A stretch of DNA of 64,000 nt from Streptomyces sp. CGMCC 4.7035 (GTDB lineage: Bacteria; Actinomycetota; Actinomycetes; Streptomycetales; Streptomycetaceae), in assembly GCF_031583065.1 (NCBI RefSeq), contig NZ_CP134053.1:3844001-3908000 (forward strand), given 5' to 3'. Positions 52,369 to 61,992 of this stretch are shown piece after piece; the first letter of the stretch is position 1; every line of letters starts with the position of its first letter. A model generated the notes under the pieces. That model worked only from the letters and a program-made list of their open reading frames with translations. It had not been told where the DNA came from and did no database searches. The position numbers were made by a program, and so were the translations under genes.

Positions 52369-55014
52369 TCACCCCGCCCAGTAATAGGCGGCGCGCATGA
52401 TCTTCTGCATGTCGTCGAGCATGGGCATACGCGGGTTGGCGGGCGCGCACTGGTCCTCGTAGGCGTTCAGCGCCTGTCGGGGCAGCGCGTCGAGGAAGGA
52501 CCGCTCGTCGACGCCCAGTTCCTGGAACGACCGCTCGATGCCGACGGCGTCGCGCAGGTGCTCGACCGCACGGGCGAGGGACTCCACCCCCTCGTCCGTA
52601 GTGGCGGCCGGCAGGCCGAGGGCGGAGGCTATCTCCTGGAAGCGTTCGGGAGCCCGGTAGTTCTCGTACTTCGGCCATCCCGTCAGTTTCGTCGGCACGG
52701 TGCCGTTGTAGCGGATCACATGCGGCAGCAGGACCGCGTTGGTCCGGCCGTGCGCGATGTGGAAGGTGGCGCCCAGGGTGTGGGACATGGCGTGCACGAT
52801 GCCGAGAAAGGCGTTGCCGAAGGCCATGCCGGCGATGGTGGCCGCGTTGTGCATCTTCTCCCGCGCATCAGGGCGCGCGGTGTGGTCGTTGACGGCCGCC
52901 TCGATGTTGGCGAAGATCAGCCGGATCGCGTGCAGGGCCAGGCCGTCGGTGAAGTCGTTGGCGTACACGGACACATACGACTCGATGGCGTGGGTGAGGG
53001 CGTCGAAGCCGCTGTCGGCGGCCAGGGCCGGAGGCAGGTCGGTGGTGAGCAGCGGGTCGACGATCGCCACGCTGGGGGTGAGCGCGTAGTCGGCCAGCGG
53101 GTACTTCTTGCCGGTCGTCGGGTCGGAGATGACCGCGAAGGGGGTGACCTCGGCTCCGGTGCCGGAGGTGGTGGGAATGCAGACCAGGCGTGCGCGGGCA
53201 CCGAGCGGCGGAAAGCGGAAGGCTCGCTTGCGGATGTCGGAGAACTTCTGCCGCATGTCGGCGAAGTCGACATCCGGGTGCTCGTACAGCAGCCACATCA
53301 CCTTCGCCGCGTCCATCGGGGAGCCGCCGCCGAGCGCGATAACGGTGTCCGGGCGGAAGTCCCGCATCAGCCGGGCGCCGCGCTGCACGGAGTCGATGCT
53401 GGGCTCCGGTTCGACGTTGTCGATGATCTGCACGGTGACGGGCTCGTGACGCCGCTGCAGGACACGGTTGACGCGGTCGACGAAACCGAGCCGGGTCATG
53501 GTCGCGTCGGTGACGATGGTGACGCGGTGGACGTCCGGCATGGAGGTCAGATAGCGGATGGACTGCGGCTCGAAGTAGATCTTCGGCGGCACCTTGAACC
53601 ACTGCAGGTTGTTGCGGCGGCTGGAGACCCGCTTGATGTTCAGCAGCTGGGCGGCGGAGACGTTGTCGGACACCGAGGTGCTGCCCCAGGAGCCGCAGCC
53701 GAGGGTCAGGGACGGCAGCAGACTGTTGTAGATGCCGCCGATGGCCCCTTGTGACGAGGGCGAGTTGACGATGATCCGGACGGTCTTCATGCGGCTGCCG
53801 TACGCCTCCGCCAGCGCCGGGTCCTCCGTGTGGATGACGGCGCTGTGCCCCTGACCGTGGAAGGCGACCATGTCGGCGGCCAGGTCGAAGCCCTGCTGCT
53901 CGGAGCCGGCCCGCAGTACGGCGAGCACCGGGCAGAGCTTCTCCCGGGTCAACGGCTCTTCCGGACCGACCCGTTCGGCCTCGACGAGGATCAGCGAGGT
54001 GTCCTCGGGCACGGTGAATCCGGCCTGCTCGGCGATCCACGCCGGGCTCCGGCCGACGGCCGCGGCGTTCACCTTCGGCTCGCAGCCCGCGTTCGCCCCG
54101 CCGGCCGGGAAGAGGAACGCCTCCAGCTTCGCCTTCTCCTCCGCGGTCGCCAGATGGGCGTGCAGCCTGCGGAACTCGGCCAGCGCCGCGTCGTATATCT
54201 CCTTGTCCAGGATCACGGCCTGCTCGGAGGCGCAGATCATGCCGTTGTCGAAGGACTTGGACAGCACCAGGTCGTTGACGGCCCGGCGCAGCCTGGCGCT
54301 CTTGTGCACGTACGCCGGCACGTTGCCCGCGCCCACTCCAAGGGCGGGCTTGCCCGCCGAATAGGCGGCCCTGACCATGGCGTTGCCGCCGGTGGCGAGG
54401 ATCAGCGAGACGCCGGAATGGCGCATCAGGATGCCGGTCGCCTCGACGGACGGTGTCTCGATCCACTGCACACAGTGCTCCGGAGCGCCGGCGGCCACCG
54501 CCGCGTCCCGGACGACCCGCGCCGCCTGCGCACTGCACCGCTGGGCGGAGGGGTGGAAGGCGAACACGACCGGATTGCGCGTCTTCAGCGCCATCAAAGC
54601 CTTGAACACGGTGGTGGAGGTCGGGTTGGTGACGGGCGTGACCGCGCAGACCACACCGACCGGTTCGGCCACCTCGACCATGTCCTCGATGTCGTCCCGG
54701 GCGATGACCCCGACGGTCTTCATCCGGCCCATGCTGTGCGTGACGTGCTCGCACGCGAACATGTTCTTGGCCGCCTTGTCCTCGAAGACCCCGCGTCCTG
54801 TTTCCTCGACTGCCGACCTCGCCAGCGCGGTGTGGTGGTCCAGGGCGGCGACCGAGGCCTTCTTGACGATGTGGTCGACCTGCTCCTGGGCGAGGGCGTC
54901 GTAGTCGGCGAGCGCCTTGAGTCCATTGGTGACCAGCCGGTCCACGGCGATGGCGATGTCCGAGGGTGCGTCGGCGCTGGCCGCCGCCTCGGTTCCGGCG
55001 TCGTGACGGGTCAT
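52369..55014 (-). CDS. adhE: Bifunctional acetaldehyde-CoA/alcohol dehydrogenase
   Basis: This 881-residue protein joins a CoA-acylating aldehyde dehydrogenase (about residues 15-440) to an iron-dependent alcohol dehydrogenase (about 460-870), the AdhE architecture and length. The first half has the catalytic cysteine in SFDNGMICASEQAVI and GVVCAVTPVTNPTSTTVFKA. The second has GGGSPMDAAKVMWLLYEHP, the iron-site residues in ADSGFDALTHAIES and the HAMSHTLGATFHIAHGRTNA histidines. It reduces acetyl-CoA to ethanol, regenerating two NAD+, and complements PflB in mixed-acid fermentation. GGGAGG lies 9 bases before the ATG. E. coli AdhE forms spirosomes; whether this one does is unknown. Confidence 0.95.
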   Translation of the reverse strand: MTRHDAGTEAAASADAPSDIAIAVDRLVTNGLKALADYDALAQEQVDHIVKKASVAALDHHTALARSAVEETGRGVFEDKAAKNMFACEHVTHSMGRMKTVGVIARDDIEDMVEVAEPVGVVCAVTPVTNPTSTTVFKALMALKTRNPVVFAFHPSAQRCSAQAARVVRDAAVAAGAPEHCVQWIETPSVEATGILMRHSGVSLILATGGNAMVRAAYSAGKPALGVGAGNVPAYVHKSARLRRAVNDLVLSKSFDNGMICASEQAVILDKEIYDAALAEFRRLHAHLATAEEKAKLEAFLFPAGGANAGCEPKVNAAAVGRSPAWIAEQAGFTVPEDTSLILVEAERVGPEEPLTREKLCPVLAVLRAGSEQQGFDLAADMVAFHGQGHSAVIHTEDPALAEAYGSRMKTVRIIVNSPSSQGAIGGIYNSLLPSLTLGCGSWGSTSVSDNVSAAQLLNIKRVSSRRNNLQWFKVPPKIYFEPQSIRYLTSMPDVHRVTIVTDATMTRLGFVDRVNRVLQRRHEPVTVQIIDNVEPEPSIDSVQRGARLMRDFRPDTVIALGGGSPMDAAKVMWLLYEHPDVDFADMRQKFSDIRKRAFRFPPLGARARLVCIPTTSGTGAEVTPFAVISDPTTGKKYPLADYALTPSVAIVDPLLTTDLPPALAADSGFDALTHAIESYVSVYANDFTDGLALHAIRLIFANIEAAVNDHTARPDAREKMHNAATIAGMAFGNAFLGIVHAMSHTLGATFHIAHGRTNAVLLPHVIRYNGTVPTKLTGWPKYENYRAPERFQEIASALGLPAATTDEGVESLARAVEHLRDAVGIERSFQELGVDERSFLDALPRQALNAYEDQCAPANPRMPMLDDMQKIMRAAYYWAG

Positions 55015-55134
55015 GGGGGTGGGCCTCCCTTTGAGGAGCCGCCGGGCGTGGTCGGCGGCGGGCGGTGTGGGCGGCACCGCGGGATCGGTGCCGCCCACAC
55101 CTCGACTCTCGTGCGGTCCGCCCTTCACCCCCAG

Positions 55135-55148
55135 GTGCCGATGGTCCC
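55135..55148 (-). promoter_or_regulatory. DosR/OsdR-like box upstream of adhE
   Basis: On the minus strand GGGACCATCGGCAC matches the GGG-N-C-N4-G-N-CCY pattern with one mismatch, about 120-135 bp before the adhE start. The surrounding 233-bp gap holds no gene. Confidence 0.35.
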
Positions 55149-55247
55149 TGTCGGGGGCCTGACCGGCACGGCTGCGGGTAGGACGGGCGGCGGTCGGAGT
55201 GCGGCGAGGCCATCCGGTCGACGTCCCGACTGGCCGCCGCCGAAGGT

Positions 55248-55646
55248 CTAACCGCGTCGGTCGCCGGCCGGGCCGCCGCGCCACGGAGGCGGAGTGGCCG
55301 ACCTGCGGGCCTCCTCCCGGCGGTGCAGCACCCTGGTCATCTGGCTGCGCAGCAGGTCCTGCAGCCGGTCCGCCAGTTCGTGCGCCGTCGCCTCCCGGGC
55401 GTGCACGACCACGCGGGCGTCCCCCAGGACCAGCTCGGCCCCGGCCGACCAGGGCTGCTCGGTGTGGCGTGCGGTTGCCTTGGTGATCCTCACCTCGCCG
55501 CGGGCCGCAGGGATCCCCGGCCGGCCGAGGACCGCGTCGATCTTCGTCCGGAGGTAGGCCAGCGCCTGCTCGTCCACGTCCCCTTCGGCCCGCACCTGTA
55601 CGGCGACGGCGGTGTCGGCACGTGTTTCCGTGTCCTTCGCAGTCAT
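55248..55646 (-). CDS. Short HPF/RaiA-type ribosome-associated protein
   Basis: This 132-residue protein matches the N-terminal S30AE/HPF domain: [59 protein letters not shown] and [19 protein letters not shown]. It lacks the C-terminal dimerisation domain of long HPF. Such actinobacterial proteins (M. smegmatis MSMEG_3935, DosR-regulated, is one of the group) bind ribosomes and stabilise them during hypoxia. A DosR-like box lies about 90-100 bp upstream. It precedes adhE on the same strand but a 233-bp gap separates them. Confidence 0.8.
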   Translation of the reverse strand: MTAKDTETRADTAVAVQVRAEGDVDEQALAYLRTKIDAVLGRPGIPAARGEVRITKATARHTEQPWSAGAELVLGDARVVVHAREATAHELADRLQDLLRSQMTRVLHRREEARRSATPPPWRGGPAGDRRG

Positions 55647-55711
55647 GTGCTCTGCTCCTTCTTGATCGTCGGTGGTGGCTCCAGACTTCTGCGCGGAACG
55701 GGCCGTGCCCA

Positions 55712-55747
55712 GGGCTGTCAGGTCCCCGCGGGCGGGCCGGAAGTCCC
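55712..55747. promoter_or_regulatory. DosR/OsdR-like box (plus a weak second copy) upstream of the HPF gene
   Basis: On the minus strand GGGACTTCCGGCCC (55734-55747) agrees with the mycobacterial DosR core GGGACTWWAGTCCC at 11 of 14 positions, the best match in the window. A degenerate copy one base longer lies at 55712-55726, about 21 bp away. Confidence 0.6.
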
Positions 55748-55841
55748 CTGCCCCCGGCCCGCAGGTCGGCCCGGGGCGCCGGGCGGCCTCCGTAACCGCG
55801 CCGGATACCCGAAGCCGGGTACGGGAAACTGGGAGAGAACA

Positions 55842-55855
55842 GGGCCCACCGGCCC
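55842..55855. promoter_or_regulatory. DosR/OsdR-like box upstream of the response-regulator gene
   Basis: GGGCCCACCGGCCC lies 98-111 bp before the response-regulator ATG and is nearly palindromic (GGGCC/GGCCC arms). It suggests autoregulation; function is inferred. Confidence 0.5.
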
Positions 55856-55952
55856 TGGTCCATCCGCGCGGATGGGAGCAAGATCCCGGGAGGGGAACCG
55901 ACACCGTTCAGAATCGGACCTCGGTGAGGCACGCCGGAACAGGGAGCGATTG

Positions 55953-56645
55953 ATGGCAGACAGCGAGCAGCACGGCCCCGAGAACCCGATCCGGGTTTTC
56001 CTGATGGACGACCACGAGGTGGTCCGGCGTGGCGTGCGCGACCTGCTGAACGACGAGCCGGACATCGAGGTGATCGGTGAGGCCGGCACGGCGGAACAGG
56101 CCCTGGTGCGCGTCCCCGCGCTGCGCCCGCATGTGGCGGTGCTGGACGTCCGGCTTCCCGACGGCGACGGTGTGACCGTGTGCCGGGAGCTGCGTTCCCG
56201 CATGCCGGAGCTGGCCTGCTTGATGCTGACCTCCTTCGACGACGAGGAGGCACTGCTGGACGCGATCATGGCGGGCGCCTCCGGGTACGTCCTGAAGCAG
56301 ATCCAGGGCTCGGACCTGGTCTCGGCCGTGCGTACCGTGGCCGCCGGCCAGTCGCTGCTGGACGCGAGCGCCACCACCAAGTTGATGGCGCGGCTGCGCG
56401 GCGGTCAGCAGCAGGAGGAGGACCCGGACGCGCTGCCCGGGCTGACCGACCGGGAGCGGGAGATCCTGGCTCTGATCGGCGAAGGTCTCACCAACCGGCA
56501 GATCGGGCAGCGCCTTTATCTTGCCGAGAAGACGGTGAAGAACCACATCTCCCGCCTCCTCGCCAAGCTCGGGGTGGAGCGCCGCGTCCAGGCGGCCGTG
56601 ATCGCCACACGGGTCAGGGACCGGCAGAAGCAGAACAGCCGCTGA
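55953..56645 (+). CDS. NarL/LuxR-type response regulator, DosR/DevR/OsdR-like
   Basis: This 230-residue regulator has a receiver domain (about residues 13-130) with acidic pocket [12 protein letters not shown], phosphoacceptor D65 in [13 protein letters not shown], and K in [12 protein letters not shown] LuxR HTH (about 163-225) reads [51 protein letters not shown]. The [11 protein letters not shown] recognition helix is characteristic of DosR/OsdR. It most likely activates the low-oxygen genes around it. No intact cognate kinase is adjacent; only a kinase C-terminal fragment occurs 9 kb away. GGGAG precedes the ATG. Confidence 0.88.
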   Translation: MADSEQHGPENPIRVFLMDDHEVVRRGVRDLLNDEPDIEVIGEAGTAEQALVRVPALRPHVAVLDVRLPDGDGVTVCRELRSRMPELACLMLTSFDDEEALLDAIMAGASGYVLKQIQGSDLVSAVRTVAAGQSLLDASATTKLMARLRGGQQQEEDPDALPGLTDREREILALIGEGLTNRQIGQRLYLAEKTVKNHISRLLAKLGVERRVQAAVIATRVRDRQKQNSR

Positions 56646-56701
56646 CGGCGGAGCGGTGCCTGGTGTCCTGCGCCCGCTGCGATGTACGGCCCTTCGCCGT
56701 G

Positions 56702-56756
56702 CTGGGTGAGTAGTGAGCAGGTGGGGTGGCTGGGTGAGTAGTGAGCAGGTGGGGTG
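56702..56756 (+). repeat. Two tandem 28-bp repeats
   Basis: CTGGGTGAGTAGTGAGCAGG followed by TGGGGTGG occurs at 56702-56729 and again at 56730-56756 (last base differing). It lies directly before the terminator hairpin between convergent genes. Confidence 0.9.
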
Positions 56757-56784
56757 CCCGGCCGATCGCGTCGGCCGGGCACCC
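56752..56784. terminator. Bidirectional hairpin terminator
   Basis: A perfect 14-bp stem (56752-56765 with 56771-56784) and 5-nt loop separate the response-regulator gene (plus) from the CBS-BON gene (minus). Confidence 0.85.
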
Positions 56785-56801
56785 TCGCGTCGCGCCGTCG
56801 G

Positions 56802-57506
56802 TCATGCCGACGACAAGGTTCCCTCGCCCTTCGCGGCAGCGGCGACGGGATCCGTCGTGCGGTCGGCTGCGGTCGGTTCGAACTCCACGTCGACCACGCC
56901 CTCGACGGCACGGACCAGCCGCGCGGCCACCGGGACGAGGGATGCGTCCCGGGCGTGCCCGACGAGCGTGACGACGCCGTCCTTCACCTCCACCCGCACG
57001 ACCGACGCCGGGCCGGGGAAGAGGTACGACACGACCTCGCGGCGCACCTCCTCGGCGATTTCCTCGTCGTCGCGCAGGAACACCTTCAGCAGGTCACCGC
57101 GACTGACGAGGCCCTCCAGCATGCCCACCTCGTCGATGACGGGGAGCCGCTTGACGTGGGCGTGCGCCATGGCGTGGGCGGCCTGGGCGAGCGTCGCGTC
57201 CGCCCGGACGGTCAGGGCGGGGGAGGTCATCAGGTCCTCCGCGGTGAGTCCGCCCGCCTTCGCCAGATCACCGAGGCGACGCAGCTGGGTGACCCGGTCG
57301 GGGTCGCTGTCGCGGAACTCCTCCTTCGGCAGCAGGTCCGCCTCCGAGACGACGCCCACCACGCGGCCCTCACCCTCAAGGACGGGCAGGGCGCTGACCT
57401 TCCAGTCCCGCATCAGCCGCACGATCTCCTTGAAGGAGGCCTGCCGGCCGACCGCGGCGACCGTGTGAGACATGACATCACTGACGATGTGCGGGGTGCC
57501 GTGCAT
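56802..57506 (-). CDS. CBS-pair and BON-domain protein
   Basis: This 234-residue soluble protein has two CBS motifs (about residues 8-60, SDVMSHTVAAVGRQASFKEI and VGVVSEADLL; about 90-142, AEDLMTSPALTVRADATLAQ and GLVSRGDLLKVFL) and a BON domain (about 150-215, VVRVEVKDGVVTLVGHARDA). CBS pairs bind adenosine nucleotides and sense energy state; BON is a binding domain of unclear target. The same architecture occurs in mycobacterial dormancy-regulon proteins. It follows the cyclic-nucleotide-binding gene by 27 bp, so both probably form one transcript. Confidence 0.88.
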   Translation of the reverse strand: MHGTPHIVSDVMSHTVAAVGRQASFKEIVRLMRDWKVSALPVLEGEGRVVGVVSEADLLPKEEFRDSDPDRVTQLRRLGDLAKAGGLTAEDLMTSPALTVRADATLAQAAHAMAHAHVKRLPVIDEVGMLEGLVSRGDLLKVFLRDDEEIAEEVRREVVSYLFPGPASVVRVEVKDGVVTLVGHARDASLVPVAARLVRAVEGVVDVEFEPTAADRTTDPVAAAAKGEGTLSSA

Positions 57507-57533
57507 GGTGACTCCTTCGGTGTTCCGACGTCC

Positions 57534-57989
57534 TCAGACGGCGCTGCCGGCGCCGTACGGGGCATAAAGGTCGAGCAGCCGGGTCCGGGTGGACCGCAAG
57601 CGGTGGGCGAGCACCTCGCCGGCCCACCGGGTGACGGCCTGACCGAGTGGCGGGTCGGCATCGCACAGGGAGTGGACGGCCGCGGCGTCGAACTCGTGAG
57701 CTCGCATCGGTGTCACGGTCATGGCACCCAGATGCCACGCATGTGGCGTGAAAAGCCAGGACAGGCCGACCAGTTCGCCAGGGCCGAGGATCTCGATGAC
57801 GGCGCGGCGCCGGCCGGGCACGTGGGTGTCGAGCGCGATGGAGCCGGTGCGGATGATCCAGAACCGGTCCGCTCGGGCGCCCTCGTCGAAGATGCGCGTT
57901 CCCGGCGGGAAAGACACGTCGCGGGCCAGGCTCATGAGCCGTTGCCGGCGGTCGGCGGGCAGCGCGCGCAGCAGGGTCGGGGTGTTCAT
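57534..57989 (-). CDS. Cyclic-nucleotide-binding-domain protein without a DNA-binding domain
   Basis: This 151-residue protein contains one Crp-type cNMP-binding beta-roll: LLRALPADRRQRLMSLARDV, PPGTRIFDEGARADRFWIIR, AVIEILGPGELVGLSWLF. The C helix LGQAVTRWAGEVLAHRLRST follows, and the protein ends at about the point where a Crp HTH would begin, so it should not bind DNA. The phosphate-binding cassette lacks the canonical R-x-A-x, so the ligand may not be cAMP. It could act as a sensor subunit. It leads a two-gene unit with the CBS-BON protein; a DosR-like box lies 70 bp upstream. Confidence 0.8.
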   Translation of the reverse strand: MNTPTLLRALPADRRQRLMSLARDVSFPPGTRIFDEGARADRFWIIRTGSIALDTHVPGRRRAVIEILGPGELVGLSWLFTPHAWHLGAMTVTPMRAHEFDAAAVHSLCDADPPLGQAVTRWAGEVLAHRLRSTRTRLLDLYAPYGAGSAV

Positions 57990-58058
57990 GGCCCGCCTCC
58001 CGGACGGGTTGAGGAATCCTGACCCTTTCAGCGTGTGACGGCGGTCGGGTCCGGACGA

Positions 58059-58072
58059 GGGCCTTTGGACCC
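58059..58072. promoter_or_regulatory. DosR/OsdR-like box facing the cyclic-nucleotide-binding gene
   Basis: GGGCCTTTGGACCC fits GGG-N-C-N4-G-N-CCC exactly and has the A/T centre of the mycobacterial motif. It is 70-83 bp before the ATG at 57989. Confidence 0.55.
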
Positions 58073-58121
58073 CGGAGCACGGGCCGCCCGTCCCGAGCCC
58101 GGCCGGGTGGGCCTCGGGGCC

Positions 58122-58157
58122 GGGACCATCGGGCCGGAAGCGGGGGCCTTGCGGCCA
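58122..58157. promoter_or_regulatory. Pair of DosR/OsdR-like boxes upstream of the APC permease gene
   Basis: GGGACCATCGGGCC (58122-58135) and GGGCCTTGCGGCCA (58144-58157) each fit the box pattern with one deviation and are 22 bp apart, 77-112 bp before the permease ATG. They may control the whole arginine deiminase operon. Confidence 0.5.
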
Positions 58158-58233
58158 CTGACCTTGTGCGGCGGGGCGCAGAAAGATCGTCCGCAGATCG
58201 ACCCACCCTGACGCACCGCGCAAGGAGTACGTC

Positions 58234-59724
58234 ATGTCCGGATCCAGACGAGACGGAAAGGGGACGGGGCCGACGGCGGCGCTCGGCCTGCCTGCCGCCT
58301 CCGCGCTCGTGATCGGAAGCATCGTCGGCACCGGAGTCTTCGCTCTGCCCTCCGCCCTGGCCCCCTACGGACCGATCTCCCTCGTCGCGTTCGTCGTCGT
58401 CACCCTTGGCGCGCTCGCGCTTGCGCTGACCTTCGGCGCGCTGTCCAAGCGGGTTCCGGCGAGCGGCGGGCCGTACGTCTACGCCCGTGAGGCGTTCGGT
58501 GAGTTCGCCGGATTCCTCAACGCCTGGTCGTACTGGATCACTGCCTGGGCCGGCAACGCCGCGATCGTCGTGGCCTGGGTCGGTTACGTCGAGGTGTTCG
58601 TCAACACCGGTCACAACAAGTGGATTTCAGTGACGCTCGCGCTGATCGGGCTGTGGATCCCCGCCGCGGTCAACCTCACCGGCGTCCGCAACACGGGTGC
58701 CTTCCAGCTCCTCACGACCGTGCTGAAGTTCGTCCCGCTCGTCTTCATGGCCACCGTCGGGCTGCTCTTCATCGACTCCCACAACTTCGGCCCCTTCAAC
58801 GCCAGCGGGCAGTCGGCGCTGGGTGCGATCTCGGCCGCGGGGGCCATCGCCCTGTTCAGCTACCTCGGTCTGGAGGCCGCCTCGGTCGTCGCCGGGCGGG
58901 TCCAGGAGCCGAGACGCAACGTTCCGCGCGCCACGGTCTACGGCACCCTCGTCTGCGCGGTGATCTACATTCTGGGCACGCTCGCCGTCTTCGGTACCGT
59001 CGCCCACGGCAAGCTGGGTGACTCGAGCGCGCCCTTCACGGACGCCGCGAACGCCATCTTCGGCGGAACCTGGGCCGGTGACATCGTCGCCGTCGCCGCG
59101 ATCATCTCCGGGATCGGTGCCCTCAACGGCTGGACCATGCTGTGCGCGGAAATGCCGTACGCCGCAGCCCGCGACGGACTCTTCCCGCAGGCCTTCGCCC
59201 GGCTGCGCGGCGAGAACGACGTCCCCGTCTTCGGCATCGTGGCCTCCACGGTGTTGGCCTCCCTGATCACCGTGTTCAGCTACACCCGCTTCGACGAAGT
59301 CTTCACCAAGATCGTGCTGCTGAGCGTGCTGACCGCGGTGATCCCCTACCTGTTCTCCGCCGCCGCCCAGTTGTACTGGTTGCTCGGGCACGGCGGACAG
59401 CAGCCCAGCCGGCGGAGGCTGGCCCGTGACGCGTCGGTCGCCGCTCTCGCCCTCGCCTTTTCGTACTGGTCGATCCAGGGCAGCGGCTACCAGACCGTCT
59501 ACTACGGGCTGTTCGTCCTGCTGCTGGGCGTGCCGGTGTACGTCTGGCTCAAGCGGGGCCAGGCCGTCGACGACCAGGTGGTCGACGCTCGGGCCGCGGC
59601 GATCCCGGCCCAGCAGGAGCGGGCACCCGAGACGCCCGGGCCGGCCCGGCGGCTCTCCCGGGGACTGCGCACCGACCGCATCGGCGGGGTGCGCAGGCGG
59701 GGCGATCTCCGCCACCACGACTGA
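58234..59724 (+). CDS. APC-superfamily basic amino acid permease, probable arginine/ornithine antiporter
   Basis: This 496-residue protein has 12 membrane helices and the APC opening [20 protein letters not shown], followed by [20 protein letters not shown] and [20 protein letters not shown]. It belongs to the APA antiporter branch (ArcD/AdiC-like) rather than simple symporters. Position at the head of arcA-arcB-arcC argues for exchange of external arginine for internal ornithine. A charged C-terminal tail of about 60 residues is extra. It has an AAGGAG site (58221-58226) before the ATG; arcA begins 29 bp after its stop. Confidence 0.85.
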   Translation: MSGSRRDGKGTGPTAALGLPAASALVIGSIVGTGVFALPSALAPYGPISLVAFVVVTLGALALALTFGALSKRVPASGGPYVYAREAFGEFAGFLNAWSYWITAWAGNAAIVVAWVGYVEVFVNTGHNKWISVTLALIGLWIPAAVNLTGVRNTGAFQLLTTVLKFVPLVFMATVGLLFIDSHNFGPFNASGQSALGAISAAGAIALFSYLGLEAASVVAGRVQEPRRNVPRATVYGTLVCAVIYILGTLAVFGTVAHGKLGDSSAPFTDAANAIFGGTWAGDIVAVAAIISGIGALNGWTMLCAEMPYAAARDGLFPQAFARLRGENDVPVFGIVASTVLASLITVFSYTRFDEVFTKIVLLSVLTAVIPYLFSAAAQLYWLLGHGGQQPSRRRLARDASVAALALAFSYWSIQGSGYQTVYYGLFVLLLGVPVYVWLKRGQAVDDQVVDARAAAIPAQQERAPETPGPARRLSRGLRTDRIGGVRRRGDLRHHD

Positions 59725-59753
59725 CCACCCACACGCTCGAAGGAACTGCCGCG

Positions 59754-60968
59754 ATGAACACCTTTCATGTCGACTCCGAGGTCGGCCGCCTGCGCCAGGT
59801 GATCCTGCACCGCCCCGGCCTCGAACTCTCCCGCCTCACCCCACGCAACGTCGACGCCCTGCTCTTCGACGACATCCTGTGGGCCAAGCGAGCCCGTGAG
59901 GAGCACGACGCCTTCGCCCAGGTCCTGCGCGACCACGGCGCCCGCGTCCACTACTTCGCCGACCTGCTCGCCCAGACCCTCGACGCCCCCGAGGCCCGCG
60001 AGTGGCTCCTCGACCGGGTCGTCACCCCGGGCATCGTCGGGCCGGCCCTCATCGACCCGGTGCGTGGACTGTGCGCCGAGCTGGACGGCGAGACGCTCGC
60101 CGGCTACCTCATCGGCGGGCTGCTCAAGTGTGATCTACCGCTGGCCGACCCGCACAGCCTGGTGTGGAGCGCGCTCCACACCGACGACTTCGCGTTCACC
60201 CCGCTGCCCAACCACCTCTTTCCGCGCGACAACTCGTGCTGGATGTACGACAAGCTCTCCGTGAACCCGATGGCCAAGCCGGCCCGGCGCCGCGAGAGCC
60301 TGCACGCGGAGGCGATCTACCGCTTCCACCCGATGTTCGCGGGGGTCGCGCCGAAGCCGCTGCTCGACGGTGCCGTGGGCACGCTGGAGGGCGGTGACGT
60401 ACACGTCCTCGGCAACGGCGCCGTCATGGTCGGCATGGGTGAGCGCACCACGGCCCAGGCCGTGGAGAACCTGGCTGCCCGGCTGTTCACGAGCGGCACG
60501 GCCAGTCGCCTGATCGCGGTCCAACTGCCCGCCGCCCGTGCCTACATGCACCTCGACACGGTGCTGACCATGCTCGACCGCGACGCCTTCGTCATCTACC
60601 CGGGTCTGGCCGACTCCCTGCGTTCCTGGACCCTCACACCCAGCGACGCCCGCGAGACCGGCTTCGAGGTGACTCCGGACTCCGACCTGGCCACCGCGCT
60701 CGCCGAGGCCCTGGACCTGGACAAGGTCCGCATGCTCTCCGCGCCGCAGGACGTCCGGGGCGCCGAGCGCGAACAGTGGGACGACGGAAGTAACTTCCTC
60801 GCCGTCGCCCCCGGCGTCGTCGTCGGCTACGAACGCAACGTCACCACCAACACGTATCTGCGCAAGCAGGGCATCGAGGTCGTCACCATCGCCGGTGCCG
60901 AGCTCGGCCGCGGCCGGGGCGGTCCCCGCTGCATGAGCTGCCCCATCGAACGCGACCCGGTCGCCTGA
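59754..60968 (+). CDS. arcA: Arginine deiminase
   Basis: This 404-residue enzyme hydrolyses arginine to citrulline and ammonia. Guanidino-modifying superfamily motifs are present: [16 protein letters not shown] at the N-terminus, [31 protein letters not shown] with the substrate aspartate, the His in [11 protein letters not shown], and the nucleophilic cysteine in [15 protein letters not shown] near the C-terminus. The length matches bacterial ArcA (about 410). GAAGGAACTG precedes the ATG. It is the second gene of a four-gene operon. Confidence 0.95.
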   Translation: MNTFHVDSEVGRLRQVILHRPGLELSRLTPRNVDALLFDDILWAKRAREEHDAFAQVLRDHGARVHYFADLLAQTLDAPEAREWLLDRVVTPGIVGPALIDPVRGLCAELDGETLAGYLIGGLLKCDLPLADPHSLVWSALHTDDFAFTPLPNHLFPRDNSCWMYDKLSVNPMAKPARRRESLHAEAIYRFHPMFAGVAPKPLLDGAVGTLEGGDVHVLGNGAVMVGMGERTTAQAVENLAARLFTSGTASRLIAVQLPAARAYMHLDTVLTMLDRDAFVIYPGLADSLRSWTLTPSDARETGFEVTPDSDLATALAEALDLDKVRMLSAPQDVRGAEREQWDDGSNFLAVAPGVVVGYERNVTTNTYLRKQGIEVVTIAGAELGRGRGGPRCMSCPIERDPVA

Positions 60969-60987
60969 CCCCCGGAAGGACACCATC

Positions 60988-61989
60988 ATGACCGTCGACC
61001 TGCGAGGCCGTTCCTACCTCAGCGAACTCGACTTCACCGCCGCCGAGATCCACCACCTCCTCGTCCTCGCCGCCGACCTCAAGGCGGCCCGCCGCGCCGG
61101 CACCGAACAACCCCGGCTCACCGGCAGACACATCGCCCTGCTCTTCGAGAAGAGCTCCACCCGCACGCGCTGCGCCTTCGAGGTGGCCGCGGCCGACCAG
61201 GGCGCCACCACCACCTACCTCGGCCCGGGTGACACCCACGTCGGCCACAAGGAGTCCGTCGCCGACACCGCCCGCGTCCTCGGCCGCATGTTCGACGCCA
61301 TCGAGTACCGGGGCTCCGCCCAGTCGATCGTCACCGAACTCGCCGCCTACTCCGGCGTTCCCGTCTACAACGGACTGACCGACACCGCCCACCCCACCCA
61401 GAGCCTGTGCGACGTGCTCACCATGCGCGAGCACAGCACCAAGCCGCTCACGGACATCAGCTACTGCTACCTGGGTGACGCCCGCAACAACATGGGCAAC
61501 TCCCTGCTCGCGATGGGCGCGTTGCTGGGTATGGACGTGCGTATCGCCGCTCCCCGCGCGCTGTGGCCGCAGGGCAGCCTGGTCGACACCTGCCGGGTGC
61601 TTGCCGGGCGAAGCGGAGCCCGCATCACCCTCACCGAGGACGTCGAGACCGCCGTGCGCGGCGCCGACTTCCTGCACACCGACGTCTGGGTCTCCATGGG
61701 GGAGCCCCCCGAGACCTGGCGCGAGCGGATCGACCTGCTCCTGCCGTACCAGGTGAACGACAAGACACTCGCGGCCACCGAGAACCCCGACGTGAAGTTC
61801 CTGCACTGCCTGCCGTCCCTGCACGACGAGGGGACGCGGCTCGGCCGGGAACTGCTCGCCACCTACGGCCTGAACGGGCTGGAGGTCACCGACGAGGTCT
61901 TCTCCTCGCCGGCCTCGATCGTGTTCGACCAGGCGGAGAACCGCCTGCACACCATCAAGGCCGTGCTCGTCGCCACCCTGGAGGACTGA
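60988..61989 (+). CDS. arcB: Ornithine carbamoyltransferase (catabolic)
   Basis: This 333-residue enzyme phosphorolyses citrulline to ornithine and carbamoyl phosphate here, or runs in reverse in biosynthesis. Carbamoyl-phosphate loop [52 protein letters not shown] and the ornithine loop [11 protein letters not shown] are visible; the last usually reads HCLPAFHD. Operon position between arcA and arcC supports the catabolic form. GGAAGGA lies upstream of the ATG, 19 bp after arcA. Confidence 0.93.
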   Translation: MTVDLRGRSYLSELDFTAAEIHHLLVLAADLKAARRAGTEQPRLTGRHIALLFEKSSTRTRCAFEVAAADQGATTTYLGPGDTHVGHKESVADTARVLGRMFDAIEYRGSAQSIVTELAAYSGVPVYNGLTDTAHPTQSLCDVLTMREHSTKPLTDISYCYLGDARNNMGNSLLAMGALLGMDVRIAAPRALWPQGSLVDTCRVLAGRSGARITLTEDVETAVRGADFLHTDVWVSMGEPPETWRERIDLLLPYQVNDKTLAATENPDVKFLHCLPSLHDEGTRLGRELLATYGLNGLEVTDEVFSSPASIVFDQAENRLHTIKAVLVATLED

Positions 61990-61992
61990 ACC

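Noticed and set aside
55248..55646. Assigning the HPF and adhE genes to one operon
   Set aside because: They share orientation, but a 233-bp gap with its own box-like site separates them, so independent promoters are more likely.
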